A stretch of 64,000 bases of DNA from NCBI RefSeq assembly GCF_011040495.1, contig NZ_CP049037.1:186001-250000 (forward strand). The letters run 5' to 3'. The notes under the pieces were generated by a model. That model worked only from the letters and a program-made list of their open reading frames with translations, made no database searches and was not told where the DNA came from. The DNA is from Pseudohalocynthiibacter aestuariivivens. Lineage in GTDB: Bacteria > Pseudomonadota > Alphaproteobacteria > Rhodobacterales > Rhodobacteraceae. Each line of letters begins with the position of its first letter. Position 1 is the first letter of the stretch. The translations under genes and the position numbers were made by a program. Below, in pieces: positions 17,865 through 28,953 of this stretch.

Positions 17865-18691
17865 TCGTGCGATTGTTCACACTCTGTGCGGGTTTGTGGC
17901 TGTTATGCAGTGGCTTGGGACACGCGGAGGAGGATCGCGCGGCGCGTTTGCGTGCGCTGTTTGACGCGCTCGACGTGACGGCAACCGTGGCGATCATGCA
18001 GGCCGAGGGCGACATTTACGGAGCGCAGATTGCAGAAGAGATGTTGCCGGATGCGGATCTGGATAGCTGGGCCAGCACCGTGGCGCGTATTTATAGCCCC
18101 GAGCGCATGCAGGCACTGGTCGAGGCCGAATTGACCAAGGGGCTGGAGGACACGGATCTGACCCCTTTGCTGGCGTTCTTCACCTCTGATCTGGGCAGGC
18201 AGGTGATCGCGCTGGAACTGGCCGCGCGGCGCGCATTCATGGATCCGGAGATCGAGGATGCCGCGATGGCCCGCGCTGACCGGTTGCGCGAAGACGAAGA
18301 TCCAGTGATCGGGCCGATCGAAATGATTATTGTCGAAAGTGATCTGATAGAGTTGAACGTTGCCGGTGCGCTTAATTCCAACCTGATGTTCTTTCGCGGG
18401 CTGGTCGATGGCGGCGCGCTGAACATGACCGAAGACGAGATTCTGCGCGATGTCTGGTCTCAGGAAGACACCAACCGTGCCGATACTGAGGAATGGTTAT
18501 ACGCATTTTTGCTGCTGGCCTATGATCCGCTGGATTTCGATGACCTGTCGGCCTATGCGGCGGTGTTCAAGCGCCCCGAGGGACAGGCACTGAACCGTGC
18601 GCTGTTTCGGGCCTACAACCGGATGTATGATGAGCTATCATATCTGTTGGGGCAGGCGGTTGCCGAGCATATGAACAGCGCGCCGCTCTGA
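17861..18691 (+). CDS. DUF2059-type periplasmic protein (second of tandem pair)
   Basis: A 276-residue protein from a GTG overlapping the previous stop. Signal peptide about residues 1-22 (…LLCSGLGHA-EE). Same arrangement as its neighbour: LLAFFTSDLGRQVIALE in the first half and LSAYAAVFKRPEGQALN in the second, both matching the end-of-helix motif of DUF2059. The pair probably arose by duplication and is cotranscribed. Function unknown. Confidence 0.7.
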   Translation: MIVRLFTLCAGLWLLCSGLGHAEEDRAARLRALFDALDVTATVAIMQAEGDIYGAQIAEEMLPDADLDSWASTVARIYSPERMQALVEAELTKGLEDTDLTPLLAFFTSDLGRQVIALELAARRAFMDPEIEDAAMARADRLREDEDPVIGPIEMIIVESDLIELNVAGALNSNLMFFRGLVDGGALNMTEDEILRDVWSQEDTNRADTEEWLYAFLLLAYDPLDFDDLSAYAAVFKRPEGQALNRALFRAYNRMYDELSYLLGQAVAEHMNSAPL

Positions 18692-18715
18692 CCGGGGGCA
18701 GGCGGGCAAAACCGC

Positions 18716-18744
18716 TTGACTTGGGCGCGCAATAACCCGATAAG
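18716..18744 (+). promoter_or_regulatory. Candidate promoter of rplU-rpmA
   Basis: TTGACT (18716-18721), a 17-bp spacer and GATAAG (18739-18744), about 140 bp before rplU. A short GC hairpin CCCCG-ATC-CGGGG (18767-18779) lies in the predicted leader and could take part in autoregulation of the ribosomal-protein operon, which is inference. Confidence 0.45.
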
Positions 18745-18882
18745 CCCGCATCTCGGCGGGGGTGGTCCCCGATCCGGGGTTAATTTCTATACGCCGAATA
18801 TGGCGCGCCGTCCCAGGTGATCGCAAGATCGGGAACACCCGCAAGGGGACCGAAGGACGCGGAAAATGCGAAGGAAAGACAG

Positions 18883-19560
18883 ATGTTTGCGGTTATGAAA
18901 ACCGGCGGCAAGCAGTACAAGGTCCAGTCGGGCGATTTGCTGCGTGTCGAAAAGCTGGCGGCGGATGCCGGCGAAAAAGTGCAATTCAATGAGATTCTGA
19001 TGCTGGGCGGCGACAAGCCGGTTGTCGGCGCGCCGATGATTGATGGTGCTGCTGTACAGGCTGAAGTCGTGGATCAGGTCAAGGGTGACAAGGTCATCCA
19101 CTTCGTCAAACGCCGCCGTAAGCACGGCAGCCAGCGCACCAAGGGCCACCGTCAACAGTTGACGCTGCTGCGGATCACCGAGATTCTGGAAAAAGGCGCG
19201 GAGAAATCCGGTGTCAAAGCAGCCATGGGTGCAGGTTCTGCCCCCGCCGTGGCCGCCGATGCCAAGCCCGCCAAGAAAGCTGCCCCCGCCAAGAAAGCGG
19301 ACAAGGCTGAAGCCCCGAAGAAAGCCGCTGCACCCAAGAAGGCCGCCAAGGCTGATGCGGCTGGTGATGATCTGAAACAGCTGTCGGGCGTCGGTCCCGC
19401 GCTGGAGAAGAAGCTTCACGAAAACGGCGTCACCACCTTTGCCCAGATCGCGGCATGGACGGATGCGGACGTTGCTGATATGGACGAGAAACTGTCGTTC
19501 AAGGGCCGGATCGAGCGCGAAGGCTGGATCGATCAGGCTAAAGAATTGACCAAAGGCTAA
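18883..19560 (+). CDS. rplU: 50S ribosomal protein L21 with C-terminal helix-hairpin-helix extension
   Basis: Start at ATG 18883 ([15 protein letters not shown]), the conserved L21 N-terminus. L21 proper is about residues 1-102 (with [16 protein letters not shown]). It is followed by an Ala/Lys/Pro-rich linker with repeated PKKAA and AKKA units (about 110-160) and a 60-residue domain [20 protein letters not shown] typical of helix-hairpin-helix folds. The total, 225 residues, is twice the usual L21 length. L21 binds 23S rRNA; the extension may bind nucleic acid. rpmA follows 11 bp downstream. Confidence 0.95.
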   Translation: MFAVMKTGGKQYKVQSGDLLRVEKLAADAGEKVQFNEILMLGGDKPVVGAPMIDGAAVQAEVVDQVKGDKVIHFVKRRRKHGSQRTKGHRQQLTLLRITEILEKGAEKSGVKAAMGAGSAPAVAADAKPAKKAAPAKKADKAEAPKKAAAPKKAAKADAAGDDLKQLSGVGPALEKKLHENGVTTFAQIAAWTDADVADMDEKLSFKGRIEREGWIDQAKELTKG

Positions 19561-19571
19561 GGAGAGACCAG

Positions 19572-19841
19572 ATGGCACATAAAAAAGCAGGCGGTTCATC
19601 CCGTAACGGTCGCGACTCCGCGGGCCGTCGTCTTGGGGTCAAAAAATACGGCGGCGAAGCCGTGATTCCCGGCAATATCATCATGCGTCAGCGCGGCACG
19701 AAAATGTGGCCGGGCGAGGGTGTGGGCATGGGCCGTGATCACACGATCTTTGCCACAGTCGAGGGCAATGTGACCTTCCGCAAAGGCCTGAAGGGACGCA
19801 CCTTTATCTCGGTCGCGCCAGTCGCAGAGGCCGCTGAGTAG
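19572..19841 (+). CDS. rpmA: 50S ribosomal protein L27
   Basis: An 89-residue L27 beginning [16 protein letters not shown], the universally conserved N-terminus that reaches the peptidyl-transferase centre, followed by [12 protein letters not shown] and [17 protein letters not shown]. Preceded by AAGGAGAG. Cotranscribed with rplU; a strong terminator follows 30 bp after the stop. Confidence 0.98.
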   Translation: MAHKKAGGSSRNGRDSAGRRLGVKKYGGEAVIPGNIIMRQRGTKMWPGEGVGMGRDHTIFATVEGNVTFRKGLKGRTFISVAPVAEAAE

Positions 19842-19870
19842 CCGTATCTGAACAGGTTCTGAAACAACCA

Positions 19871-19901
19871 GGGGATCGGCGGATAGGCCGGTCCCCTTTT
19901 T
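19871..19901 (+). terminator. Rho-independent terminator after rpmA
   Basis: Stem GGGGATCGGC / GCCGGTCCCC (10 bp with one G-U pair), loop GGATAG, followed by five T. Ends the rplU-rpmA transcript. Confidence 0.9.
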
Positions 19902-20060
19902 CGTTTACGTCAAAGGAACCCGGACCGGGCCATAACCCGCGCACCCCGATGAGGAAAGCCGGACTAGAATGTTGAGTGTCACCGGGAAAAATCTGATTGA
20001 GCTGCGATTGGTGAACAGCGGCTTGTGCGGCAGGTCCAACCGGGTCGGAGCGGTGCGGGC

Positions 20061-20666
20061 ATGAGTGTCGCGATCACGTCTTTTCTGGTTTTCGGTGCCA
20101 GTCAGGTCGGGACGCCGGGCCCTGCGAACATGGCGTTAATGGCGACGGGCGCGCGGTTCGGGTTTCGGGCGGCATTGCCCTTTGTCGCAGGGGTTGCCTT
20201 GGGCAAACAACTGATCATCTGGCCAATCGGTTTCGGTCTGATGGAACTGTCGACTGCCGCGCCGGGCATATTTGTCGCGCTCAAGTGGGTCTCGGCGGCC
20301 TACATCTGCTGGTTGGCGTGGAAGGTGGCGAACCTACGCCTCGCCGTTGGGGCTGAACAATCCGAGGCACCGGGATTTGTTGCGGGACTGTTTGTACATC
20401 CGCTCAATCCAAAGGCTTGGGCAATGATCGTCGGCGGGTTTTCAAACTTTGTCGCACCGGGCACACCGGCCTTGCAGGCGACGGCGGTAATTGCCATCTG
20501 TCTGTTGTCATTGCAGATCGTTCTGCACCCTATCTGGACACTGGCCGGGGACCGGATTGCCAAGACCGTCGCAGGGAGCGCGGCGGAGAAATATCTGATG
20601 TGGACCCTCGCGGCACTCACCGTGCTGTCGGTTCTCTTTGTGCTCTTTGGAGGAGAAAGCGCATGA
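20061..20666 (+). CDS. LysE/RhtB family exporter
   Basis: Start chosen at ATG 20061 (MSVAITSFLVFGASQVGTPG), 201 residues. Six hydrophobic segments and the N-terminal TPGPANMALMATGARFG motif place it in the LysE/RhtB amino-acid exporter family (inner membrane). LNPKAWAMIVGG in the fourth segment is also typical. It overlaps the following acetyltransferase by 4 nt. The exported amino acid is not predictable. Confidence 0.88.
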   Translation: MSVAITSFLVFGASQVGTPGPANMALMATGARFGFRAALPFVAGVALGKQLIIWPIGFGLMELSTAAPGIFVALKWVSAAYICWLAWKVANLRLAVGAEQSEAPGFVAGLFVHPLNPKAWAMIVGGFSNFVAPGTPALQATAVIAICLLSLQIVLHPIWTLAGDRIAKTVAGSAAEKYLMWTLAALTVLSVLFVLFGGESA

Positions 20667-21202
20667 TGCTTGAGACAATAATCAACCAAGCGACGATCGA
20701 GACGCCTCGTTTCGACCTGCGGCCAGTGCGGGTGTCCGATGCGGGCCTGATCGAGATGTATATCTCGGACAAGCGCGTGTCGCGCAATACGTCGTCTATC
20801 CCGCATCCGCTGCCTCCGGGGCTGGTCGAGGCCTTCATCGGTCGCGTCAGTGCTGCGGATCGGACCGAGGATGCGTGGGTCATGGACGGGACCAAGATGG
20901 GCGGCGGCGAGGTCATGGGGGTGATTAGCCTGACGCGGGTCGATGTCGGGCAGTCCGAAATCGGCTACTGGGTTGCGCCCGCGTTCTGGAATTCCGGGAT
21001 CGCGTCAGAGGCCGTCGCAGCCCTTGTTGCGGCCAACCCACAGCAATGCCGGACAATCTTTGCCACTGTGCATCAGGGTAACGCGGCCTCGGCACGGGTC
21101 CTGACCAATTGCGGCTTCTGCTACCTTGGAGATGCCGAAACATATTCGGTGGCCCAAGGGGCCAAGGTGCCGACATGGACCTATAGCCGTAAACAGCATT
21201 GA
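20663..21202 (+). CDS. GNAT family N-acetyltransferase (RimJ/RimL-like)
   Basis: From ATG 20663 (MMLETIINQATIETPRFDLR) 179 residues; the ATG overlaps the previous stop, and AGGAG stands upstream. The TPRFDLRPVRVSDA opening, EIGYWVAPAFWNSGIASEAV (acetyl-CoA loop) and GNAASARVLTNCGFCYLG are classic for the RimJ/RimL group that acetylates N-termini or small amines. Part of a run of genes leading to obgE, common in Rhodobacterales. Substrate unknown. Confidence 0.88.
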   Translation: MMLETIINQATIETPRFDLRPVRVSDAGLIEMYISDKRVSRNTSSIPHPLPPGLVEAFIGRVSAADRTEDAWVMDGTKMGGGEVMGVISLTRVDVGQSEIGYWVAPAFWNSGIASEAVAALVAANPQQCRTIFATVHQGNAASARVLTNCGFCYLGDAETYSVAQGAKVPTWTYSRKQH

Positions 21203-23382
<2,180 letters not shown>

Positions 23383-23434
23383 TACTGGGCTGATAAGATC
23401 AAACTTCGAATAGACCACGCAGGGACATGCCGTG

Positions 23435-24700
23435 ATGAAAGACCATACTGATATTCCCGCCCTCATGGCGCAAATTGGTGCCTGTGCGCGTGCCGCGGCC
23501 ACCGAACTGGCGATTGTCAGCAGCGATCAGAAGGCCGAGGCGCTGAATGCGGCTGCGGATACGATCATCAAGCGTATGGATGCGATCATTGCAGCCAATG
23601 CCAAGGATCTCGACTATGGCCGTGAAAAAGGGCTGTCAGAAGCGATGATGGATCGCCTGATGCTGGATGAGGCACGCATCGAAGGCATCGCCGCCGGACT
23701 TCGGGCTGTCGCGGCGCAGGCCGATCCCGTGGGCGAGGTTCTGGCCGCGTGGGACCAACCCAGCGGGCTGCATATCCGCCGGGTGCGCACCCCATTGGGC
23801 GTGATCGGTGTCATCTACGAGAGCCGCCCGAATGTGACCGCTGACGCCGGTGCGCTGTGTCTGAAGGCGGGGAATGCGGTGATTTTGCGCGGCGGGTCAG
23901 AAAGCTTTCATTCCAGTCAGGCCATACACGGGTGCTTGCAGGCGGGATTGCGGACCGCGGGCCTGCCCGAAGAGGCGATTCAGCTGGTGCCGACGCGCGA
24001 TCGCGTGGCAGTGCAGGAAATGCTGACCATGACCGGTCTGATCGACGTGATCGTGCCGCGCGGCGGCAAGGGGCTGGTGGGGCTGGTTCAGCGCGAGGCG
24101 CGCGTGCCGGTCTTTGCCCATCTCGAAGGGATCGTGCACGTCTACGTGGATGTTGCGGCTGATCCCGAGAAAGCGATGCGTGTGGTGATGAATGCCAAGA
24201 CGCGCCGCACCGGGATCTGTGGTGCCGCTGAATGCCTGCTCATTCATCGTGATATCGCGGACGGGTTGGGGGCGGATCTGGTGCGCGCGCTGCTCAAGGC
24301 GGGCGTCGAGGTGCGCGCCGATGACACGTTGGCCCGGATCGAAGGCACCGTTCCTGCGGACGAGGACGATTGGGGTCACGAATATCTGGATATGATCATC
24401 GCCGCACGGATTGTGAATGACGTGAACGGTGCCGTCAGCCATATAGAACGCTATGGGTCGCAACACACCGATTGCATCCTGACCGAAGATGATGCGGCTG
24501 CGCAGACCTTCTTTACCGAGTTGGACAGCGCGATCCTGATGCGCAATGCATCCACTCAGTTTGCCGATGGCGGAGAGTTTGGAATGGGCGCCGAGATCGG
24601 GATCGCCACGGGCAAGCTGCATGCGCGCGGCCCGGTGGGGGCGGCGCAATTGACCAGCTTTAAATATCTGGTTGATGGGGATGGAACTGTGCGTGACTGA
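23435..24700 (+). CDS. proA: Gamma-glutamyl phosphate reductase
   Basis: About 421 residues from ATG 23435 (a GTG lies one codon earlier at 23432). Aldehyde-dehydrogenase fold with [23 protein letters not shown], and the catalytic Cys in [13 protein letters not shown]. Catalyses the second step of proline synthesis. Directly after proB, as in most alphaproteobacteria. Confidence 0.97.
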   Translation: MKDHTDIPALMAQIGACARAAATELAIVSSDQKAEALNAAADTIIKRMDAIIAANAKDLDYGREKGLSEAMMDRLMLDEARIEGIAAGLRAVAAQADPVGEVLAAWDQPSGLHIRRVRTPLGVIGVIYESRPNVTADAGALCLKAGNAVILRGGSESFHSSQAIHGCLQAGLRTAGLPEEAIQLVPTRDRVAVQEMLTMTGLIDVIVPRGGKGLVGLVQREARVPVFAHLEGIVHVYVDVAADPEKAMRVVMNAKTRRTGICGAAECLLIHRDIADGLGADLVRALLKAGVEVRADDTLARIEGTVPADEDDWGHEYLDMIIAARIVNDVNGAVSHIERYGSQHTDCILTEDDAAAQTFFTELDSAILMRNASTQFADGGEFGMGAEIGIATGKLHARGPVGAAQLTSFKYLVDGDGTVRD

Positions 24701-24766
24701 CGCGACTGACGGCTGGTCACAAACGGGTGTCGTCGATAGCGCGAGCCAAGTGGTCCACGAGACGGA

Positions 24767-25381
24767 TTAGAATTGCAGGGATGTTGTGTTCTTGGCCCGG
24801 AACACCGTGGGTCTGCGTTGCAGTTTTGTCAGGATTTCCGGCAAAAGTGCGAATTGCACCAGCGCTGCCGAAAGCTCGCCGGGCGGACGCCTTTTGGCCA
24901 AATCATCCCAGTGCCGCGCTGACACAGAGAGTCGCTCACCTTCGGCCACGAGGCAAATCGCGTCAGGTGCGCCGCTGATGGTAATGTGCCCACCGTAGGG
25001 GAGCGCCGTTTCGGTACACATCAAAGCGAGGAAGCTGGCCTGTGCCAATGGCCGGTCAAGCGCGCCCCGCAGACGCCAATCTATGCTGATGTTGCCAGTG
25101 AACACATCATCCAGAATCGTGCTGACATCACCTGTGGGCATCGTCTGGCCTTTGCCGGTGAGGCCGAAAGCCACGCGAAAGAAACGCAATCGGGCATTGG
25201 CGTGATCGGCGCTGGAGCGTAGTAAATTCATCTCGGGTCCGCTGGGGGTGCCTGCCAAAGTCAACAGTTCCAGTCCGTTCGAGATGGCGCCGACCGGACT
25301 GATCAGATCATGACAGATGCGAGACCCTATCAGTGCGGCCAGATCGGGGTTAAGCTGTGAATCACTTTTTGTAGTCATCAC
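24767..25381 (-). CDS. chpT: Histidine phosphotransferase ChpT
   Basis: A 204-residue protein with the phospho-accepting His in IGSRICHDLISPVGAI followed by SNGLELL, typical of ChpT, the phosphotransferase that relays phosphate from CckA to CtrA and CpdR in alphaproteobacteria. The C-terminal half is a degenerate ATPase-like domain, as expected. It is divergent from the small DUF3553 gene. In Rhodobacterales this relay mainly controls motility, gene-transfer agents and cell-cycle genes. Confidence 0.9.
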   Translation of the reverse strand: MMTTKSDSQLNPDLAALIGSRICHDLISPVGAISNGLELLTLAGTPSGPEMNLLRSSADHANARLRFFRVAFGLTGKGQTMPTGDVSTILDDVFTGNISIDWRLRGALDRPLAQASFLALMCTETALPYGGHITISGAPDAICLVAEGERLSVSARHWDDLAKRRPPGELSAALVQFALLPEILTKLQRRPTVFRAKNTTSLQF

Positions 25382-25405
25382 GTGCCCCTATTATGGAACT
25401 GAACA

Positions 25406-25588
25406 ATGAATGACATGTCTGCCTTTCTCGCACCCGGCATGCGGGTCGAACATCCCGGACAACCCGATTGGGGCGTTGGGCAGGTACAAAGCAATATCGC
25501 TGGCAAGGTCACGGTTAATTTCCCCAACGCTGGTAAGGTCGTCGTAGATGCGGCACGAGTAGAGTTGCGTCCGTTCATTGAGCCATGA
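25406..25588 (+). CDS. DUF3553 family small protein
   Basis: Sixty residues with the signature PGMRVEHPGQPDWGVGQVQS and VNFPNAGKVVVD, a small beta-barrel-like fold that resembles CarD/Tudor-type domains. Common next to chpT in this order. Function not known. A 24-bp divergent gap separates it from chpT, so they share a control region. Confidence 0.82.
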   Translation: MNDMSAFLAPGMRVEHPGQPDWGVGQVQSNIAGKVTVNFPNAGKVVVDAARVELRPFIEP

Positions 25589-25702
25589 AAAGGATTACGA
25601 AAATCTTAACACAACCTTTGCGATAGTAAAGCGCCTGTCGCTTGCTCTGTTGCCATCCCTTCCGCGCGACCCTAAAAGCGGGCCGGGGGATAGCTGGGGC
25701 TG

Positions 25703-26485
25703 ATGCAGATAAACGGTTCACCGCAATTCAGGGTCAAACTGGCCGAAACCGAAGCCGAACGCCGCGCTGCGCAACGGCTGCGGTATCGTGTCTTTGTTCA
25801 GGAGTTGGGCGGCAACGGCCCGTTGGTCGATCACGACGCGGGGTTGGAGCAAGACCACTTTGACGCCTATTTTGACCACTTGATCCTGACCGATACGACG
25901 TTGAACTGTGCGCCCGAGGATCGCGTGATCGGTGTGTACCGGCTGTTGCGGGACGATCAGGCCCGCAGTGCGGGGCAGTTCTATTCAGAGGATGAGTATG
26001 ACCTGACGCCGCTGCGCAGTTCAGGCCGACGGTTGATGGAACTGGGCCGATCCTGCGTCGATGCACGCTATCGTGGTGGCGAGGCAATGTATCATCTCTG
26101 GCAGGGGCTGGCGCAATATGTCACGGATCACGGGATCGAGGTTCTCTTTGGTGTCGCCAGTTTTCACGGGACGGATACGGACGCGCTGGCACAGCCATTA
26201 TCGCTGCTTTACCATCGTCATCTGGCACCCAAGGCGCTACGCGCGCGTGCCCAGCCGACGCATTTTCAGCGCATGGACCTGATCGCGCCGGATCAGATTG
26301 ATCGCCGGACGGCGATGTTGCAGGTGCCCGCGTTGATAAAGGCCTATTTGCGACTGGGCGGCCATGTCGGTGACGGCGCGTTTGTGGATCATGCATTCAA
26401 CACCACGGATATATGTCTGGTCATGGATACGGATCGTTTGAGCCAGAAGAGAAAAGATATTTACTCTCGAGGCCTCGGCGGGTGA
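25703..26485 (+). CDS. olsB: L-ornithine N-alpha-acyltransferase
   Basis: A 260-residue GNAT-like acyltransferase: AQRLRYRVFVQELGG near the N-terminus, ELGRSCVDARYRGG in the acyl-carrier-binding region and HFQRMDLI later. OlsB adds a 3-hydroxy fatty acid from ACP to ornithine, giving lyso-ornithine lipid, a phosphorus-free membrane lipid of many roseobacters. It overlaps olsA by 4 nt, so the two steps are translationally coupled. Confidence 0.88.
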   Translation: MQINGSPQFRVKLAETEAERRAAQRLRYRVFVQELGGNGPLVDHDAGLEQDHFDAYFDHLILTDTTLNCAPEDRVIGVYRLLRDDQARSAGQFYSEDEYDLTPLRSSGRRLMELGRSCVDARYRGGEAMYHLWQGLAQYVTDHGIEVLFGVASFHGTDTDALAQPLSLLYHRHLAPKALRARAQPTHFQRMDLIAPDQIDRRTAMLQVPALIKAYLRLGGHVGDGAFVDHAFNTTDICLVMDTDRLSQKRKDIYSRGLGG

Positions 26486-27315
26486 GTTTTACGTGGCAGC
26501 CTGAGGATGAACCGGGTCCGGCGCGTATCACACCACTGGGCTGGTTACTGGCGGGGGTACGCGGGTTTCTACTAATTGTGATACTGCTGACCGGGGTGGC
26601 CATCTTGCTGATCCTGCGCGCCGTTGAGCGACCTATTTATGGCCTGCGTCGCCCTGTTACGCCCTTCATCACCCAGATTGTTTGCCGCGTTGCGTTCGTT
26701 GTCCTGCAAATGCGCTACCGGTCAGAGGGGACACCGATGACCGCGCGTGGGGCGGTGGTCGCCAACCATGCGTCATGGCTGGATATTTTCACTCTGAATG
26801 CCCGCAAGCGCATCTATTTCGTCTCAAAATCCGAAGTCGCCGGATGGCCGGGAATTGGCATGATGGCGCGCGCGGTGGGGACTGTGTTTATCGCGCGCGA
26901 CCGCAATCAGGCCAAGGCACAGACAGCGCTTTTTGAGGGGCGGCTGCTGGCAGGGCATAGGTTGCTGTTTTTCCCCGAGGGGACATCGACAGACGGAATG
27001 CGGGTTCTGCCATTTAAATCAACGCTGTTTGCGGCATTTCTCACGCCAAATCTGCGGAATGTCCTGAGCGTTCAGGCCGTGACTGTGATTTATACCGCAC
27101 CGCATGGCCGCGATGAGCGGTTCTATGGTTGGTGGGGGGATATGAGCTTTGGCGCGCATATGTTGCAGGTATTGGCCGCGTGGCCACAGGGCTCTGTGCG
27201 GGTGATTTACCACCCACCAGTCCGCGCCGCAGACTTTGCCGATCGCAAATCATTGGCCAAGCATCTGGAAACACAGGTAAGAGGCGCGATGCCACCTGAG
27301 AGACAACACCAATAA
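26482..27315 (+). CDS. olsA: Lyso-ornithine lipid O-acyltransferase
   Basis: Start chosen at GTG 26482 overlapping the olsB stop (GTGA), 277 residues; an earlier in-frame ATG at 26413 lies well inside olsB. PlsC-type acyltransferase with a membrane segment at about 35-57, the catalytic NHASWLD (His-x4-Asp) and FPEGTSTDG. It completes ornithine-lipid synthesis. Gene order olsB-olsA supports the name over a generic PlsC. Confidence 0.88.
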   Translation: MSFTWQPEDEPGPARITPLGWLLAGVRGFLLIVILLTGVAILLILRAVERPIYGLRRPVTPFITQIVCRVAFVVLQMRYRSEGTPMTARGAVVANHASWLDIFTLNARKRIYFVSKSEVAGWPGIGMMARAVGTVFIARDRNQAKAQTALFEGRLLAGHRLLFFPEGTSTDGMRVLPFKSTLFAAFLTPNLRNVLSVQAVTVIYTAPHGRDERFYGWWGDMSFGAHMLQVLAAWPQGSVRVIYHPPVRAADFADRKSLAKHLETQVRGAMPPERQHQ

Positions 27316-27323
27316 CGTGATGT

Positions 27324-27944
27324 TCAGTGCATTGCGGCGATCAGGGATCGCAGGGCGGCTGCCGGATCGTCGGCGCGCCATATCTCGTCGCCGATGCCAA
27401 AGAAATCAGTGACCGGCGCGAGTTCGGCGATATGGTCGGCATCCAGTGCGCCTTCGGCCACGACGGGCAGTTCGATCATCTCGCTCCACCAACTGAACAA
27501 CTCGGCTTCGGCCTGTTGGGCGTCGTCCAGCAGGCTCTGACCAACGGGACCAAAGCTGATGTAATCTGCGCCGGCCTCGCCTGCTCCGAGACCATCGTGG
27601 CTCGACTGGCCGCACCACGCACCGACAATGGCATCTGGTCCCAGCGCCTTGCGGGCCTTGCGGACGGAACGCGCGCCATCGGTGAGGTGGACTCCATCCA
27701 GCCCCAGACGTTCGACCAGCGCGATATGACTGCTGATCACCAATGCCACGTCGCGGGTATGGGTGATCTCGCGGCAAGCGTCCGCGGCGCGGGCGATATC
27801 GTCTTCGTCGCGGGTCGAGAGCGCGAGGCGCACACAGGCAATGGGATGTGCATCAAGTGCGGCGGCCAATTGATCACCGAACCGGCTGAGCTCGATCTCG
27901 GACGGTGTGATGAGATAAATCTGCGGATGCTCGGTTTCGGCCAT
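27324..27944 (-). CDS. Thiamine phosphate synthase-like protein
   Basis: A 206-residue TIM-barrel protein of the ThiE/TenI family: DGVHLTDGARSVRKARKALG (after the phosphate-binding region), WCGQSSHDGLGAGEAGADY followed by SFGPVG. ThiE couples the pyrimidine and thiazole halves of thiamine. Some N-terminal active-site positions differ from classical ThiE (ACVRLALSTRD where ThiE has a QLR-type motif), and no other thi genes are near, so a ThiE-like paralogue is possible. Convergent with olsA, 8 bp apart. Confidence 0.7.
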   Translation of the reverse strand: MAETEHPQIYLITPSEIELSRFGDQLAAALDAHPIACVRLALSTRDEDDIARAADACREITHTRDVALVISSHIALVERLGLDGVHLTDGARSVRKARKALGPDAIVGAWCGQSSHDGLGAGEAGADYISFGPVGQSLLDDAQQAEAELFSWWSEMIELPVVAEGALDADHIAELAPVTDFFGIGDEIWRADDPAAALRSLIAAMH

Positions 27945-28132
27945 GTCGGACGCTCCTCGGGGTCTTTTGCGCTGCTATAACGCGGAATATCCTCCGGCGC
28001 CATGCTCTTGGCGGCAGGCGGAGCAGGCGATTTCTTGGCTCCGGCGGGATATTTGACGTCAGAAGATGGGCGCGGGGGTTTTATGGCCGCAATCCTTGGC
28101 GTATCAGCGCGCAAACGCCGGAGGAGTGAGCG

Positions 28133-28879
28133 ATGCCAACAGACCGACCGCAGCCTGACTTTGTGCTGGTGCGCCCGCAGATGGGCGAAAACATCGGGGC
28201 AGCGGCGCGCGCGATGTGGAATTTTGGACTGGATCGGATGCGTCTGGTCGCCCCGCGCGATGGCTGGCCGAACCCGTCAGCGGTCGCAATGGCGAGCGGT
28301 GCCGGGCGATTGCTGGACGAGGCACTCTTGGTTGAGACGCTGCCAGAGGCCGTGAACGACGCGCATTTCGTCTTTGCCACCACGGCGCGCACCCGCGAGA
28401 TGACCAAGCCGGTAGTGAGCCCAGAGCGCGCGATGCAGATGGCCGCCGAGAAGATCGCAGATGGGCAACGGGTCGCGGTTTTATTTGGTCCAGAACGGGC
28501 CGGGCTGGAGAACGCCGATGTGGCGCGGGCGAATGCGATTATCTCGGTGCCGGTGAATCCCGCATTTGCCAGCCTTAATTTGGCGCAATGTGTATTGTTG
28601 ACCGCCTATGAGTGGCGCCGTGCGACGGATGACGTTGTACCCGAGCATGTGCAGATGTCGGATACAGATTGGGCCAATCAGAGCGATATCGAGGCGCTGG
28701 CGGCGCATTACGACGCGCGGATGGATGATGCGGGTTTTTTCTTTCCCGAGCACAAGGCCGACAGCATGCGTCAGACATTGCGCAATTTCTGGTCGCGCAT
28801 GCCTTTGACCACCGCCGACACGCGCCTGCTGCACGGGATACTGCGTCAGATGGTCCGCTGGAAGGATCGCGGTGACTAA
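28133..28879 (+). CDS. trmJ: tRNA (cytidine/uridine-2'-O-) methyltransferase, TrmJ-like
   Basis: A 248-residue SpoU-family protein with the three motifs RPQMGENIGAAARAMWNFGL, LFGPERAGLENADV and NPAFASLNLAQCV that form the knotted SAM site. The C-terminal extension (about 165-248) is that of TrmJ, which methylates position 32 of tRNAs. Other SpoU members cannot be wholly excluded. The 188 bp before it hold no clear gene. Confidence 0.88.
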   Translation: MPTDRPQPDFVLVRPQMGENIGAAARAMWNFGLDRMRLVAPRDGWPNPSAVAMASGAGRLLDEALLVETLPEAVNDAHFVFATTARTREMTKPVVSPERAMQMAAEKIADGQRVAVLFGPERAGLENADVARANAIISVPVNPAFASLNLAQCVLLTAYEWRRATDDVVPEHVQMSDTDWANQSDIEALAAHYDARMDDAGFFFPEHKADSMRQTLRNFWSRMPLTTADTRLLHGILRQMVRWKDRGD

Positions 28880-28953
28880 GTGCGCTTGAAGGGGGGGCAG
28901 GCGCGCATTACGCTGCGATCAATGAGGCCCAAGACTAGGCAGGGAGCAGCCCG

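Noticed and set aside
19201..19370. Repetitive AAGAAAGC-like units as a DNA repeat
   Set aside because: They encode the Lys/Ala/Pro linker of the extended L21 and reflect protein repeats, not a separate element.
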